Below are positions 44,394-52,046 of a stretch of DNA of 64,000 bases, one piece after another. Both the position numbers and the translations under genes were made by a program. Under the pieces are notes generated by a model, which was given only the letters and a program-made list of their open reading frames with translations, did not search any database and had not been told where the DNA came from. How positions within the stretch are numbered: position 1 is the stretch's first letter; each line of letters starts with the position of its first letter. Source of the stretch: Agromyces agglutinans (GTDB lineage Bacteria > Actinomycetota > Actinomycetes > Actinomycetales > Microbacteriaceae). Location of the stretch: the NCBI RefSeq assembly GCF_009647605.1, contig NZ_WJIF01000003.1, forward strand, positions 283,987 through 347,986, read 5' to 3'.

Positions 44394-44764
44394 TGACGGG
44401 CTTCGCCTTCAGGATCTCGGGCGAGGCATCCGTGCCGCCGTTCGAGCAGTTGCGCGCACAGGTCGTCGAGGGCGTGCGCGAGGGGCGGCTCACCGCCGGC
44501 GAGCGCCTGCCGACCGTGCGCGCACTCGCCGACGAGCTGGGGCTCGCGGCCAACACGGTCGCGAAGGCGTACCGCGAACTCGAGCAGGACGGCGTCATCG
44601 AGACGCGCGGCCGGTCGGGCACGTTCATCGCCGCCCACGGCGACGCGGCGCATCGCAGCGTGCAGGAGGCGGCGGCCGAGTACGCGGCGCTCGCCCGGCG
44701 CCTGCGGGTGCCGGCCGACGACGCGCTCGCGATCGTGGATGCCGCGCTGCGCATCGGCACGTGA
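44393..44764 (+). CDS. GntR family regulator, YtrA-type
   Basis: 123 aa, ATG overlapping the Lrp stop. Winged helix: PFEQLRAQVVEGVREGRLTAGERLPTVRALADELGLAANTVAKAYRELEQDGVIETRGRSGTFIAA, and a short ~45-residue C-terminal helix pair that makes the YtrA subfamily dimer. YtrA proteins normally control adjacent transporter operons. A near-perfect 29-bp palindrome lies 60 bp downstream, before the next gene. Close relative of the regulator at 45731. Confidence 0.92.
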   Translation: MTGFAFRISGEASVPPFEQLRAQVVEGVREGRLTAGERLPTVRALADELGLAANTVAKAYRELEQDGVIETRGRSGTFIAAHGDAAHRSVQEAAAEYAALARRLRVPADDALAIVDAALRIGT

Positions 44765-44823
44765 CGCGGACCGCCGCGCGCCACCGGGCGAGCGCCGGCG
44801 ACCGGCCATTGACATCGGCGGTT

Positions 44824-44852
44824 TGTCGCACGACAATTATTGTCATGCGACA
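44824..44852. promoter_or_regulatory. 29-bp palindromic operator upstream of the membrane-protein gene
   Basis: Left half TGTCGCACGACAAT (44824-44837), central T, right half ATTGTCATGCGACA (44839-44852); the halves match at 13 of 14 positions. It can be read as two overlapping sites, TTGTCGCACGACAA (44823-44836, perfect) and a partner at 44839-44853. It ends 18 bp before the ATG at 44871, where a bound regulator would block transcription. Confidence 0.85.
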
Positions 44853-44870
44853 GAATTGTGCGGTGCGGCG

Positions 44871-45734
44871 ATGAACTCGACGCTCGTGGCCCTCCTCCCT
44901 GCGTTCGCGCTGTGCATGGTGCTCGCCGAGGTGAAATACCTCATGCGAGCGCGGCTGCACGGCGACGCCGAGGTTCGCGCAGTGCTCGCGGTCGCGGGCC
45001 GCGTCGGCATGACGATCGACCGCCGAGAGCTCGGCGACCGCATCGGCGGACGGCTCCGCCGCCAGGGTCGCGCCATGGCCTTCGCCGCGCCGTTCGTCGC
45101 CGTACCCGGCATCGTCGCCGCCTTCTGGATGCCCGCCGACACCAGCGGCGCCGTGTTCGCACTGCCCCTGTGGATCGTCATCGCGTGCATGCAGTTCACC
45201 GAGTCATCCGTCGCCGTGGCCGAGGGGTTTCGGCTCGACCCCGACCGACCGCGCGTCGCGAATGCGCGGCGACGTACCCGGGCCGACTACGCCGACCCCG
45301 TCGTGCGCATCGGCACGCGCGTCTTCGTGCTGCTCGCCGCGGCGATCTCCGTCGTCGCCGTGTTCTCCATCGGCGCCGAGGCGGCGCTCCTCGGCCTGAC
45401 GGCGCTGCTCGCGATCGCCGCGCTGGTGGTCGCCGAACTGCTCGCGCAGTCGCTGGCCGGGCATCCGCAGCACGCCCGCGACGACGACGAGCTGCGGTGG
45501 GACGACGCGCTGCGCGCCCTCGCGATCAACGACCTCTACGTCGCACCGTTCGGGCTGGCCGGGCTCGCCATGCTCTCGTCCGGCCTGGCAGCAGCTGCGT
45601 CGACGAACTCGGCGCTCTGGCCGCTGTCGTTCGTCACCCCGATCGCGCTGCTGGCCGCCCTCGTCATCGGCCTCGTGCGCCGGCCGGCGCATCGGGCCGT
45701 GCGGCGACTCTGGCCCGAGGCGGCCGGCGCATGA
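44871..45734 (+). CDS. Polytopic membrane protein of unknown family, flanked by GntR genes
   Basis: 287 aa from the ATG at 44871. About six hydrophobic segments: an N-terminal one (STLVALLPAFALCMVLAEV), two around residues 70-110, one near 145-165, one near 165-190, and two at the C-terminus. A cytoplasmic loop is Arg-rich (RLRRQGRAMAF). It has no recognised domain or transporter motif. The unusual position between two YtrA-type GntR genes, with overlapping stop/start into the second, suggests it is their shared target. Confidence 0.82.
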   Translation: MNSTLVALLPAFALCMVLAEVKYLMRARLHGDAEVRAVLAVAGRVGMTIDRRELGDRIGGRLRRQGRAMAFAAPFVAVPGIVAAFWMPADTSGAVFALPLWIVIACMQFTESSVAVAEGFRLDPDRPRVANARRRTRADYADPVVRIGTRVFVLLAAAISVVAVFSIGAEAALLGLTALLAIAALVVAELLAQSLAGHPQHARDDDELRWDDALRALAINDLYVAPFGLAGLAMLSSGLAAAASTNSALWPLSFVTPIALLAALVIGLVRRPAHRAVRRLWPEAAGA

Positions 45735-46099
45735 TCGTCGTCGACCCCGGCTCGCCGACCGCGCCGTACGAGCAGATCCGCGTCGGCATCGCCTCCGCCG
45801 TGCGCGCGGGCGACCTCGCGCCCGGCGAGCGCCTGCCCACGGTTCGGGCGCTCGCGGCCGACCTCGACCTCGCCGTCAACACCGTTGGCAAGGCCTACCG
45901 CGAGTTGGAGCGCGACGGCGTGATCGAGACGAGGGGGCGCCTCGGGTCGTTCGTCATCGGGCACGAGGAGTCGGCGACCGCGGTCGACGAGCAGGCGAGG
46001 CTCGCGGCATCCGATTTCGTCACTCGGGTCGCCGAACTCGGTGTCGAGGCATCCGACGCTCTCGCCCTCGTGCGTCGCGCGCTGCGGCTGCGCGACTGA
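45731..46099 (+). CDS. GntR family regulator, YtrA-type
   Basis: 122 aa, ATG overlapping the membrane-protein stop (ATGA). HTH: PYEQIRVGIASAVRAGDLAPGERLPTVRALAADLDLAVNTVGKAYRELERDGVIETRGRLGSFVIG. About half identical to the regulator at 44393-44764, consistent with duplication around the membrane-protein gene. The pair could be paralogues reading the same operator. Confidence 0.92.
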   Translation: MIVVDPGSPTAPYEQIRVGIASAVRAGDLAPGERLPTVRALAADLDLAVNTVGKAYRELERDGVIETRGRLGSFVIGHEESATAVDEQARLAASDFVTRVAELGVEASDALALVRRALRLRD

Positions 46100-46113
46100 G
46101 GGGCGGAAGGGAT

Positions 46114-47343
46114 CTACTCCGCGACCGGCGCGGGAACGGGTACCGGGATCGGCTCCTTGGGCAGCTTGCGCACCTTTGCGCGACGGCGCCGGCGCTCGGG
46201 GATCATCGAGCGCATCTCCTCGAGCTTGCCGAAGCACAGCAGCCGGTCGCCCGACTCGAGCAGCACGCCCTTGCGCGGGTTCGGAATGACGTTCGTGCCG
46301 CGGTGCAGGGTCAGCACCGTGATGTCGCGCTCCCACAGGCCCGACTCGCCGAGCGTCTTGCCGACGAGGTCGGCGTTCGTGTGGACGAGCAGTTCGGCCA
46401 CGCCGTACCCCGTCGAGACGGTGAGCCGCTGGCGCACGTCGATCTCGGGGAAGGCCACCTGGTTCGCGATGTAGTCGATGATCGCGCCGGCCACGTCGAG
46501 GTTCGTGGCCGTCTCGATGCCCTGCAGGCCCGGCGACGAGTTGACCTCCATCACCAGCGGGCCCTCGTTGCCCTCGAGCATGTCGACGCCGGCGACCTTG
46601 AGGCCCATGATCTGCGCCGACCGCACCGCGGCGAGCTCGTACTCGGGCGTCAGCTCGACGGGCTCGACGGTGCCGCCGCGGTGCACGTTGGAGCGGAACT
46701 CGTCGCCGCTCGCGACGCGGCGCATCGCGGCGACGACGCGGTCGCCGACGACGAGGGCACGGATGTCGCGGCCCCGGCTCTCGGCGATGAACTTCTGGAT
46801 CAGCACGTTCTGCTTCGTCGAGTGCAGCGTCTCGATGATCGCCTCGGCGACCTTGACCTGCGGCGCGAGGATGACGCCGATGCCCTGCGTGCCCTCGAGC
46901 AGCTTGATGACGACCGGGGCGCCGCCGACGAGTTCGATCGCCTGGCGCACGTCGGCCCGGTTGCGCACGAACGACGTCGGCGGCAGCGCGATGTTGTGCC
47001 GGGAGAGGATCTGGTTCGCGCGCAGCTTGTCGCGCGCGTTCGTGATGCCGTTCGCGGTGTTGGGCGTGTACACGTCCATCTGCTCGAACTGGCGCACGAC
47101 CGCGGTGCCGAAGTACGTGATCGAGTTGCCGATGCGGGGCAGGATCGCGTCGTAGTCGGACAGCGGGCGACCGCGGTACTGCAGGTCGGGTTCGGCTCCG
47201 GCGAGGTCGATCGCGAACCGCAGCGTGTTCAGCACCTTGACCTGGTGACCGCGCTGCAGCGCCGCCGCCTTCAGCCGCTGGGTGGAGTACGCCTGCGGGG
47301 CGCGCGAGAGGATCGCCAGTTTCAAAGGTTCCGCCCCTGCCAT
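46114..47343 (-). CDS. rimK: RimK-type ATP-grasp ligase fused to a C-terminal RCK_C (TrkA_C) domain
   Basis: 409 aa. Residues ~7-295 align with E. coli RimK: KLAILSRAPQAYSTQRLKAAAL, RIGNSITYFGTAVVRQFE, DKLRANQILSRHNIALPPT, APVVIKLLEGTQGIGVIL, DIRALVVGDRVVAAMRR, EFRSNVHRGG and LVMEVNSSPGLQGIE. RimK adds glutamates to the C-terminus of ribosomal protein S6. Residues ~310-382 form an extra RCK_C domain (AELLVHTNADLVGKTLGE ... GVLLESGDRLLCFGKLEEM), normally a ligand sensor in K+ channels and transporters. A basic tail ends it. Start: ATG 47343, but TTG at 47325 aligns exactly with the RimK family start and would free the overlap with the divergent gene. Confidence 0.9.
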   Translation of the reverse strand: MAGAEPLKLAILSRAPQAYSTQRLKAAALQRGHQVKVLNTLRFAIDLAGAEPDLQYRGRPLSDYDAILPRIGNSITYFGTAVVRQFEQMDVYTPNTANGITNARDKLRANQILSRHNIALPPTSFVRNRADVRQAIELVGGAPVVIKLLEGTQGIGVILAPQVKVAEAIIETLHSTKQNVLIQKFIAESRGRDIRALVVGDRVVAAMRRVASGDEFRSNVHRGGTVEPVELTPEYELAAVRSAQIMGLKVAGVDMLEGNEGPLVMEVNSSPGLQGIETATNLDVAGAIIDYIANQVAFPEIDVRQRLTVSTGYGVAELLVHTNADLVGKTLGESGLWERDITVLTLHRGTNVIPNPRKGVLLESGDRLLCFGKLEEMRSMIPERRRRRAKVRKLPKEPIPVPVPAPVAE

Positions 47344-47833
47344 GATGGTTCGAGTGAGAGAGCCTGACCATTCAAGCACCATCGCCGGATGGCGCGAATG
47401 GGCATCCCTGCCCGCGATCGGCGTCCCGTGGATCAAGGTCAAGGTCGACACGGGTGCCCGCACCTCGGCGCTGCACGCGTTCGACGTCGAGGAGTTCGAG
47501 CGCGACGGCGAGGCCTGGGTGCGCTTCGGCGTGCAGCCCTGGCAGAACTCCGATGAAGACGCCGTCGTCGTCGAGTCGCGCGTGCACGACCGCCGCCACG
47601 TGCGCAGTTCGTCGGGGCACGTCGACGAGCGCATCGTCGTGCTCATGGACGTCGTGCTGCTCGGCCGCGAACTGACCGTCGAGGTGACGCTCAGCAACCG
47701 CGACGAGATGGGATTCCGCATGCTCGTGGGCCGTGAGGCGCTGCGCGGTGTGTTCCTCGTCGACCCCGGCGAGTCGTTCCTCGGCGGGCGTGCGCCCAAG
47801 CGCGCGCGCCGGCGGAATCGCGGGCGCGGGTAG
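47342..47833 (+). CDS. Retropepsin-like aspartic protease, RimB relative (DUF785)
   Basis: 163 aa from the ATG at 47342 (a second ATG at 47345, GTG at 47354). VPWIKVKVDTGARTSALHAFDVEEFERDG carries the DTGA aspartate motif and GRELTVEVTLSNRDEMGFRMLVGREAL the conserved second half of the family once called ATP-dependent zinc proteases. In proteobacteria RimB removes glutamate tails added by RimK. Here it faces the RimK-like gene back to back; the start codons overlap within four bases, so the two genes appear to share one control region. Confidence 0.85.
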   Translation: MMVRVREPDHSSTIAGWREWASLPAIGVPWIKVKVDTGARTSALHAFDVEEFERDGEAWVRFGVQPWQNSDEDAVVVESRVHDRRHVRSSSGHVDERIVVLMDVVLLGRELTVEVTLSNRDEMGFRMLVGREALRGVFLVDPGESFLGGRAPKRARRRNRGRG

Positions 47834-47870
47834 GGGCCGCGCCGCGCAGTCGGTCGGTCGGTTCCCGTCG

Positions 47871-47901
47871 GTCGAGTAGCGACGAAGGAGCGTATCGAGA
47901 C
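47871..47901. repeat. REP-like element upstream of the HNH gene
   Basis: GTCGAGTAGCGACGAAGGAG then CGTATCGAGAC. Its reverse complement begins GTCTCGATACG and ends CTACTCGAC, the same frame as 20620-20652. It sits in the 121-bp gap between the RimB-like and HNH genes. Confidence 0.6.
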
Positions 47902-47954
47902 TACCCATACACGAACACATCTTCGATGTCAGTGGTCACTGCCAGACTCATTCC

Positions 47955-49283
47955 ATGGAACTCCTGTTCGATCCACCCGCCCCGAAGGCGGCCGCCACCT
48001 GGCCGCCATCGTGGGCGACGATCGACGAACCGGATGCCTCGTGGCCGCTCCTCGAGGCGCTCCACGACGCGAGCGGCACAGCGGCGCCGCTGGGCGAGTT
48101 CGCCGCACTCGAAGACGCTCTGGACGCGGCCGAGACCGCCGCGTTCGCCGCGAATCGGGCGATGGCCGCGCATCTGGCCGCGATCCGCCGCGCGTTCGAT
48201 TGCGCACGCCAGCACCCTGCGCTCTATCTGAACCGGTCGGCGCTGGGCGCTCGCGATGAGCAGGAGCTCGCCGTTCGCGCGGTCGCCGCCGAGTTGTCGA
48301 TGCGGCTGAAACTGCCTTCCGGCACGGTGCGCACTCGTGCGTTCGAGGCCGAGGTCCTGCACGACCGCCTGCCGCTGGTCTGGCACCGGTTCGAGTCGGG
48401 TGTCGCCGCCTACCCCGAGGTGCGCGCCGCGGTCGACGCGGCCGTCGGGTTCGATCCCGACGACCCGGGCCTCGCCCGGTTCGACGAGGCCGTGGCCGAC
48501 CTGATCGGCTCCGTCACCCCGGCACGGTTCCGCCAGCGCCTACGCGCGCTGCGCGCCCGATACGACCGGGCGCTGCTCGAGGCGCGTCACACGCGCGCGT
48601 ACGCCGACCGCCGAGTTCAGGTCGAGCACGTCGACGACGGCATGAGCTGGGTGAGCCTGTTCGTCTCCTCGGTCGATGCGGCGCGGATCCGGGCACGGCT
48701 CGACGCGACGTGCCACGCGCAGGCGGGCGCTCCCGACGAACGCCGCAGCCTCGACCAGCTCCGCGCCGACACCGCGGTCGCGTGGCTCGCCGGCGATGGC
48801 ACGCCCACCGCGGCGAGCGTCGAGGTCATCGTGACCGTACCGGTGCTCGCGCTGGCCGGTGCCGACGACGAGCCGGCCCAGCTCGACGGCGCTGGGCCCA
48901 TCGACCTCGCGACGGCACGTCAGCTGTTCGCCGATGCACCGTCATTCCTCCGCCTCGCGGTCGACCCGGTCACGAGCGCTCCCCTCGCGCTCGATCGCAC
49001 GAGGTACCGCCCGTCGGCGGCGCAGCGCACCTGGCTCGCCCTCCGGCACGGCACGTGCACGCGGCCGGGTTGCGACCGGCTGGCCGTCTCGTCCGACCTC
49101 GACCACGTGCGCGACTGGTTCACCGGCGGGCCGACCGACGTCGCGAACCTCGCCCCGACCTGCCGCAGCGACCATCGCCTGAAGCACGCGGCCCGGTTCA
49201 CGGTCACGAAGTCGAAGCTCGAAGGCACCGTCACGTGGCGAAGTCCCACGGGTCGGGCCTACACCGACCCGCCGCCGTTCTGA
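47955..49283 (+). CDS. DUF222 / HNH endonuclease domain protein (13E12 repeat family)
   Basis: 442 aa. Residues ~40-330 are the helical DUF222 region (ALEDALDAAETAAFAANRAMAAHLAAIRRAF ... AYADRRVQVEHVDDGMSWVSLFVSSVDAARIRARLD), and the C-terminal ~65 residues an HNH domain: CTRPGCDRLAVSSDLDHVRDWFTGGPTDVANLAPTCRSDHRLKH, with paired cysteines and HNH-type histidines intact. The family is multi-copy in actinobacteria and linked to mobile REP13E12 elements in mycobacteria. Flanking repeats on both sides here support a mobile or repeat-targeting role, which is untested. Confidence 0.93.
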   Translation: MELLFDPPAPKAAATWPPSWATIDEPDASWPLLEALHDASGTAAPLGEFAALEDALDAAETAAFAANRAMAAHLAAIRRAFDCARQHPALYLNRSALGARDEQELAVRAVAAELSMRLKLPSGTVRTRAFEAEVLHDRLPLVWHRFESGVAAYPEVRAAVDAAVGFDPDDPGLARFDEAVADLIGSVTPARFRQRLRALRARYDRALLEARHTRAYADRRVQVEHVDDGMSWVSLFVSSVDAARIRARLDATCHAQAGAPDERRSLDQLRADTAVAWLAGDGTPTAASVEVIVTVPVLALAGADDEPAQLDGAGPIDLATARQLFADAPSFLRLAVDPVTSAPLALDRTRYRPSAAQRTWLALRHGTCTRPGCDRLAVSSDLDHVRDWFTGGPTDVANLAPTCRSDHRLKHAARFTVTKSKLEGTVTWRSPTGRAYTDPPPF

Positions 49284-49285
49284 GC

Positions 49286-49393
49286 ACCGATCGATACCAT
49301 CGTGTTCCGAGTACCGATCGATACCGTCATGGTCTGACTACCGATCGATACCGTCATGGTCTGGGCGCCGATCGATGCCGTCATCACGGGCAC
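49286..49393. repeat. 27-bp tandem repeat, four copies
   Basis: Copies begin at 49286, 49313, 49340 and 49367, an exact 27-bp period. The unit is ACCGATCGATACCGTCATGG plus TCTGACT; copies 2 and 3 are nearly identical, the outer ones diverged. It begins two bases after the HNH stop. The gap 49284-49602 otherwise holds the 15-bp repeat at its right end and no gene. Confidence 0.9.
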
Positions 49394-49570
49394 TCAGTTC
49401 GGGAGGGCTCTGCGGTGCGCCCTCCGCGCTTGGGGTTCCGTCTGCTGTGCGAGTTCGATGAGTTCGCGGAGGAGTCCGAGATGCTCAGCGCCCGAAACCG
49501 GCCGAAGCGTCGGTGAACATTCGTCGACCGACACGATGGCCAACCGATACCGACACGACAGGGGCGTCCC

Positions 49571-49615
49571 GCTCAGCGCCGATTCGCTCAGCGCCGATTC
49601 GCTCAGCGCCGGTTC
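49571..49615. repeat. 15-bp repeat, three copies, across the GH3 stop codon
   Basis: GCTCAGCGCCGATTC at 49571 and 49586 and a one-base variant at 49601. The third copy contains the TGA that ends the GH3 gene (49603-49605, minus strand); being 15 bp long, each extra copy adds another stop in the same frame. Confidence 0.85.
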
Positions 49616-52044
49616 GTCCAGCGCAGGAACCGGCGCACGGTCCGCTCGTTCACGCGCCCCTTGGTGAAGGCGTCGACCTTGTGGAACGGCATGTTGATCA
49701 GGAACATCACGTTGTTCGCCGCGTGCGGGCGCTTGAGGGCGAGCAGCACGCGCCGCGCTCCGGCGAGAAGCCCGTGGAAGGCACGTCCGAGCGCCTTCGC
49801 GTAGACGAGCTGGGCGACGGTGTCGGCCTCGTACGTGAGGGGCGCCGACCGGTCCCACCGGGTCGGCGGCGGCGTGCGACCGAGCAGCGTCGCGAAGCTC
49901 GCATCGTCGACGTGCTGCACGTCGGCGGCCGCGTACACGGGCAGGCGATCGGCGTCGGAGACGGGGACATCCGTCTCGCCGTCGACAGTGATCGTTCCGG
50001 TGAGGCGGATGTCGGCGACCGACGCGCCCACCTCGACGACGACCTCGCCGGCCGGGCGCACCCAGCGACCCGCGGCGACCGAGTAGTACTCGAGCGCCCT
50101 CGGATCGATCGCCAGCTCGACCGATGTCGCCTCGCCCGGCTCCAGCCGGAGTCGGGTGCTCGCGGCGAGCTGCACGCGTGCGTGGAAGACCGACGACCAC
50201 GGAGAAGAAGCAGAAGGACCCGGCCCGACGTACACCTGCGGAACCTCCACGCCGGCGCGCGAACCCGTGTTCCGTACGGTGAACCGCACGACCACTCGAC
50301 CGGCGGCACCGTCGCCACCGGCGCCACCGGCGCCACCGGCGCCACCGTCGGCGTCGCCGCGAACCACCTCGAGCCCCTCGTACGCGAACGATGTGTACGA
50401 GAGCCCGTGTCCGAACGCGTACCGCACGGGAACGCCGCGGGTTTCGTAATAGCGGTAGCCGACGAAGATCGCGTCGCGGTGCTCGGCGGTGGCCTCGAGT
50501 CCGGGGAACGTGCCGGCGGACGGGACATCCGAAAAGCGCAGCGGGTAGCTGACGGCGAGCCGCCCGCTCGGCTCGTGCCGGCCGGTGAGCACGTCGGCGA
50601 CGGCGGTGCCGCCGCCCTGCCCGGCGAGCGAAGTGTGCAGGATCGCGGCGACGTCGTCGGCGAAGGGCAGCTCGACGGGGCTGCCGCCGGCGAGCACGAC
50701 GACGACGCGGTGCCCGGCGGCGACGAGCGCGTCGACGAGGTCGAGCTGGTTCTGCGGCAGGCGCAGGTGCTCGCGGTCGACGCCCTCGGCCTCGCTGGAC
50801 TCGTCGAGTCCGATGAACGCGAGCACGGTGTCGGCGGATGCGGCCACGCGGAGCGCCTCGTCGCGCAGGCGCCGGTTGCGACCGCCGAACCGTTCGAAGC
50901 CCTGCGCGTAGCCGGTGACCTCGAGGTCCGACGCGCGCAGCGCGGTCAGCGCGTCGTCGACCCGGGTGGGGTTCACGAGCGAGCTGCCGGCGCCCTGGTA
51001 GCGCGGCGTGGCGGCGAAGTCGCCGATCACCGCGACGCGCGCCCGGGGCGGGAGCGGCAGCGCGGCATCCGTGTTCTTCAGCAGCACGAGGCACTCGCGC
51101 GCGGCGGCGACGGCGGCGCGGTGCTGCGCGTCGAGGTCGACGGAACCGGCGACGCCCGGCGCATCCGCGAGCGCCGGCTGCACCGCGAACACGAAACGCA
51201 GCAGCTCGTCGACCCGCTCGTCGAGCACGGCCTCGTCGAGCTCGCCGGCCCGCACGGCGCGCACGAGCTGCGCGTCGGTGAGCCCGTCGCTCGACGGCAT
51301 CTCGAGCTGGTTGCCGGTGACGAGCCCCGCGACTCGGTCGTGGTTGCCGCCCCAGTCGGTCACGATCAGGCCGTCGAAGCCCCATTCACCGCGCAGGATG
51401 TCGCGCACGAGGTGCGGATGCTCGTTGGCATAGGTGCCGTTGACCCGGTTGTACGAGGTCATGATCGCCTTCGGCGCGCCATCCTCGACCACGCGGCGGA
51501 AGCCCTCGAGGTAGATCTCGCGCAGGCTCCGCTCGTCGACGACCTCGTCGATCGACATGCGCAGGTGCTCCTGGCTGTTGACCGCGAAGTGCTTCGGACA
51601 TGCGGAGACGCCGGTCGACTGGATGCCCCGGACCATGGCCGCGGCGAGGTCGCCGCTGAGCTTCGGGTCCTCCGAGAAGTACTCGAACGAACGCCCGCCG
51701 AGCGGGTTGCGCACGATGTTCAGGCCGGGGCCGAGCAGCACCGCGACGCCCGCCGCGCGCGCCTCGGCGCCGAGGGCCCGGCCGACCGACTCGAGCAGCT
51801 CGGGGTCCCACGACTGCGCGAGCGCGGCCGCTGTCGGGAAGCACGTCGCCGGGAGGCTCGAGTTCAGGCCGAGGTGGTCGGCCTTGCCGCCCTGCTTGCG
51901 CACGCCGTGCGGCCCGTCGGTCAGCATGATCGAGGGCACGCCGAGCCGCTCGATCGGCTTCGTGTTCCAGAAGTTGGCGCCGCTCATGAGCGAGGCCTTC
52001 TCCTCGAGCGTCATCCGCTCGATCAGGTCGGCGTGGGCCAGCAT
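49603..52044 (-). CDS. Glycoside hydrolase family 3 beta-glucosidase, cytoplasmic
   Basis: 813 aa from the ATG at 52042-52044, two bases past the upstream GH3 stop (TGATCATG), so translationally coupled. Canonical order: TIM barrel (GVPSIMLTDGPHGVRKQ, RSFEYFSEDPKLSG, KHFAVNSQEHLRM, nucleophile Asp230 in LIVTDWGGN), then alpha/beta sandwich (VAVIGDFAATPRYQGAGSS, AFIGLDESSEAEGVDREHL), then fibronectin III-like domain. A ~150-residue C-terminal extension after VEVGASVADIRLTG is unusual. No signal peptide: it should cleave imported cellobiose or other glucosides. Confidence 0.93.
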   Translation of the reverse strand: MLAHADLIERMTLEEKASLMSGANFWNTKPIERLGVPSIMLTDGPHGVRKQGGKADHLGLNSSLPATCFPTAAALAQSWDPELLESVGRALGAEARAAGVAVLLGPGLNIVRNPLGGRSFEYFSEDPKLSGDLAAAMVRGIQSTGVSACPKHFAVNSQEHLRMSIDEVVDERSLREIYLEGFRRVVEDGAPKAIMTSYNRVNGTYANEHPHLVRDILRGEWGFDGLIVTDWGGNHDRVAGLVTGNQLEMPSSDGLTDAQLVRAVRAGELDEAVLDERVDELLRFVFAVQPALADAPGVAGSVDLDAQHRAAVAAARECLVLLKNTDAALPLPPRARVAVIGDFAATPRYQGAGSSLVNPTRVDDALTALRASDLEVTGYAQGFERFGGRNRRLRDEALRVAASADTVLAFIGLDESSEAEGVDREHLRLPQNQLDLVDALVAAGHRVVVVLAGGSPVELPFADDVAAILHTSLAGQGGGTAVADVLTGRHEPSGRLAVSYPLRFSDVPSAGTFPGLEATAEHRDAIFVGYRYYETRGVPVRYAFGHGLSYTSFAYEGLEVVRGDADGGAGGAGGAGGDGAAGRVVVRFTVRNTGSRAGVEVPQVYVGPGPSASSPWSSVFHARVQLAASTRLRLEPGEATSVELAIDPRALEYYSVAAGRWVRPAGEVVVEVGASVADIRLTGTITVDGETDVPVSDADRLPVYAAADVQHVDDASFATLLGRTPPPTRWDRSAPLTYEADTVAQLVYAKALGRAFHGLLAGARRVLLALKRPHAANNVMFLINMPFHKVDAFTKGRVNERTVRRFLRWTNRR
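50314..50349. repeat. In-frame 9-bp repeat in the GH3 gene
   Basis: Four copies of GCCACCGGC encode a Gly-Gly-Ala linker (GGAGGAGGAGG) between the sandwich and fibronectin-like domains, a likely length-variable linker. Confidence 0.85.
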
Positions 52045-52046
52045 GA

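Noticed and set aside
49286..49393. Continuation of the HNH protein into the tandem repeat
   Set aside because: The in-frame stop at 49281-49283 precedes the repeat; open frames through it belong to a shadow frame.
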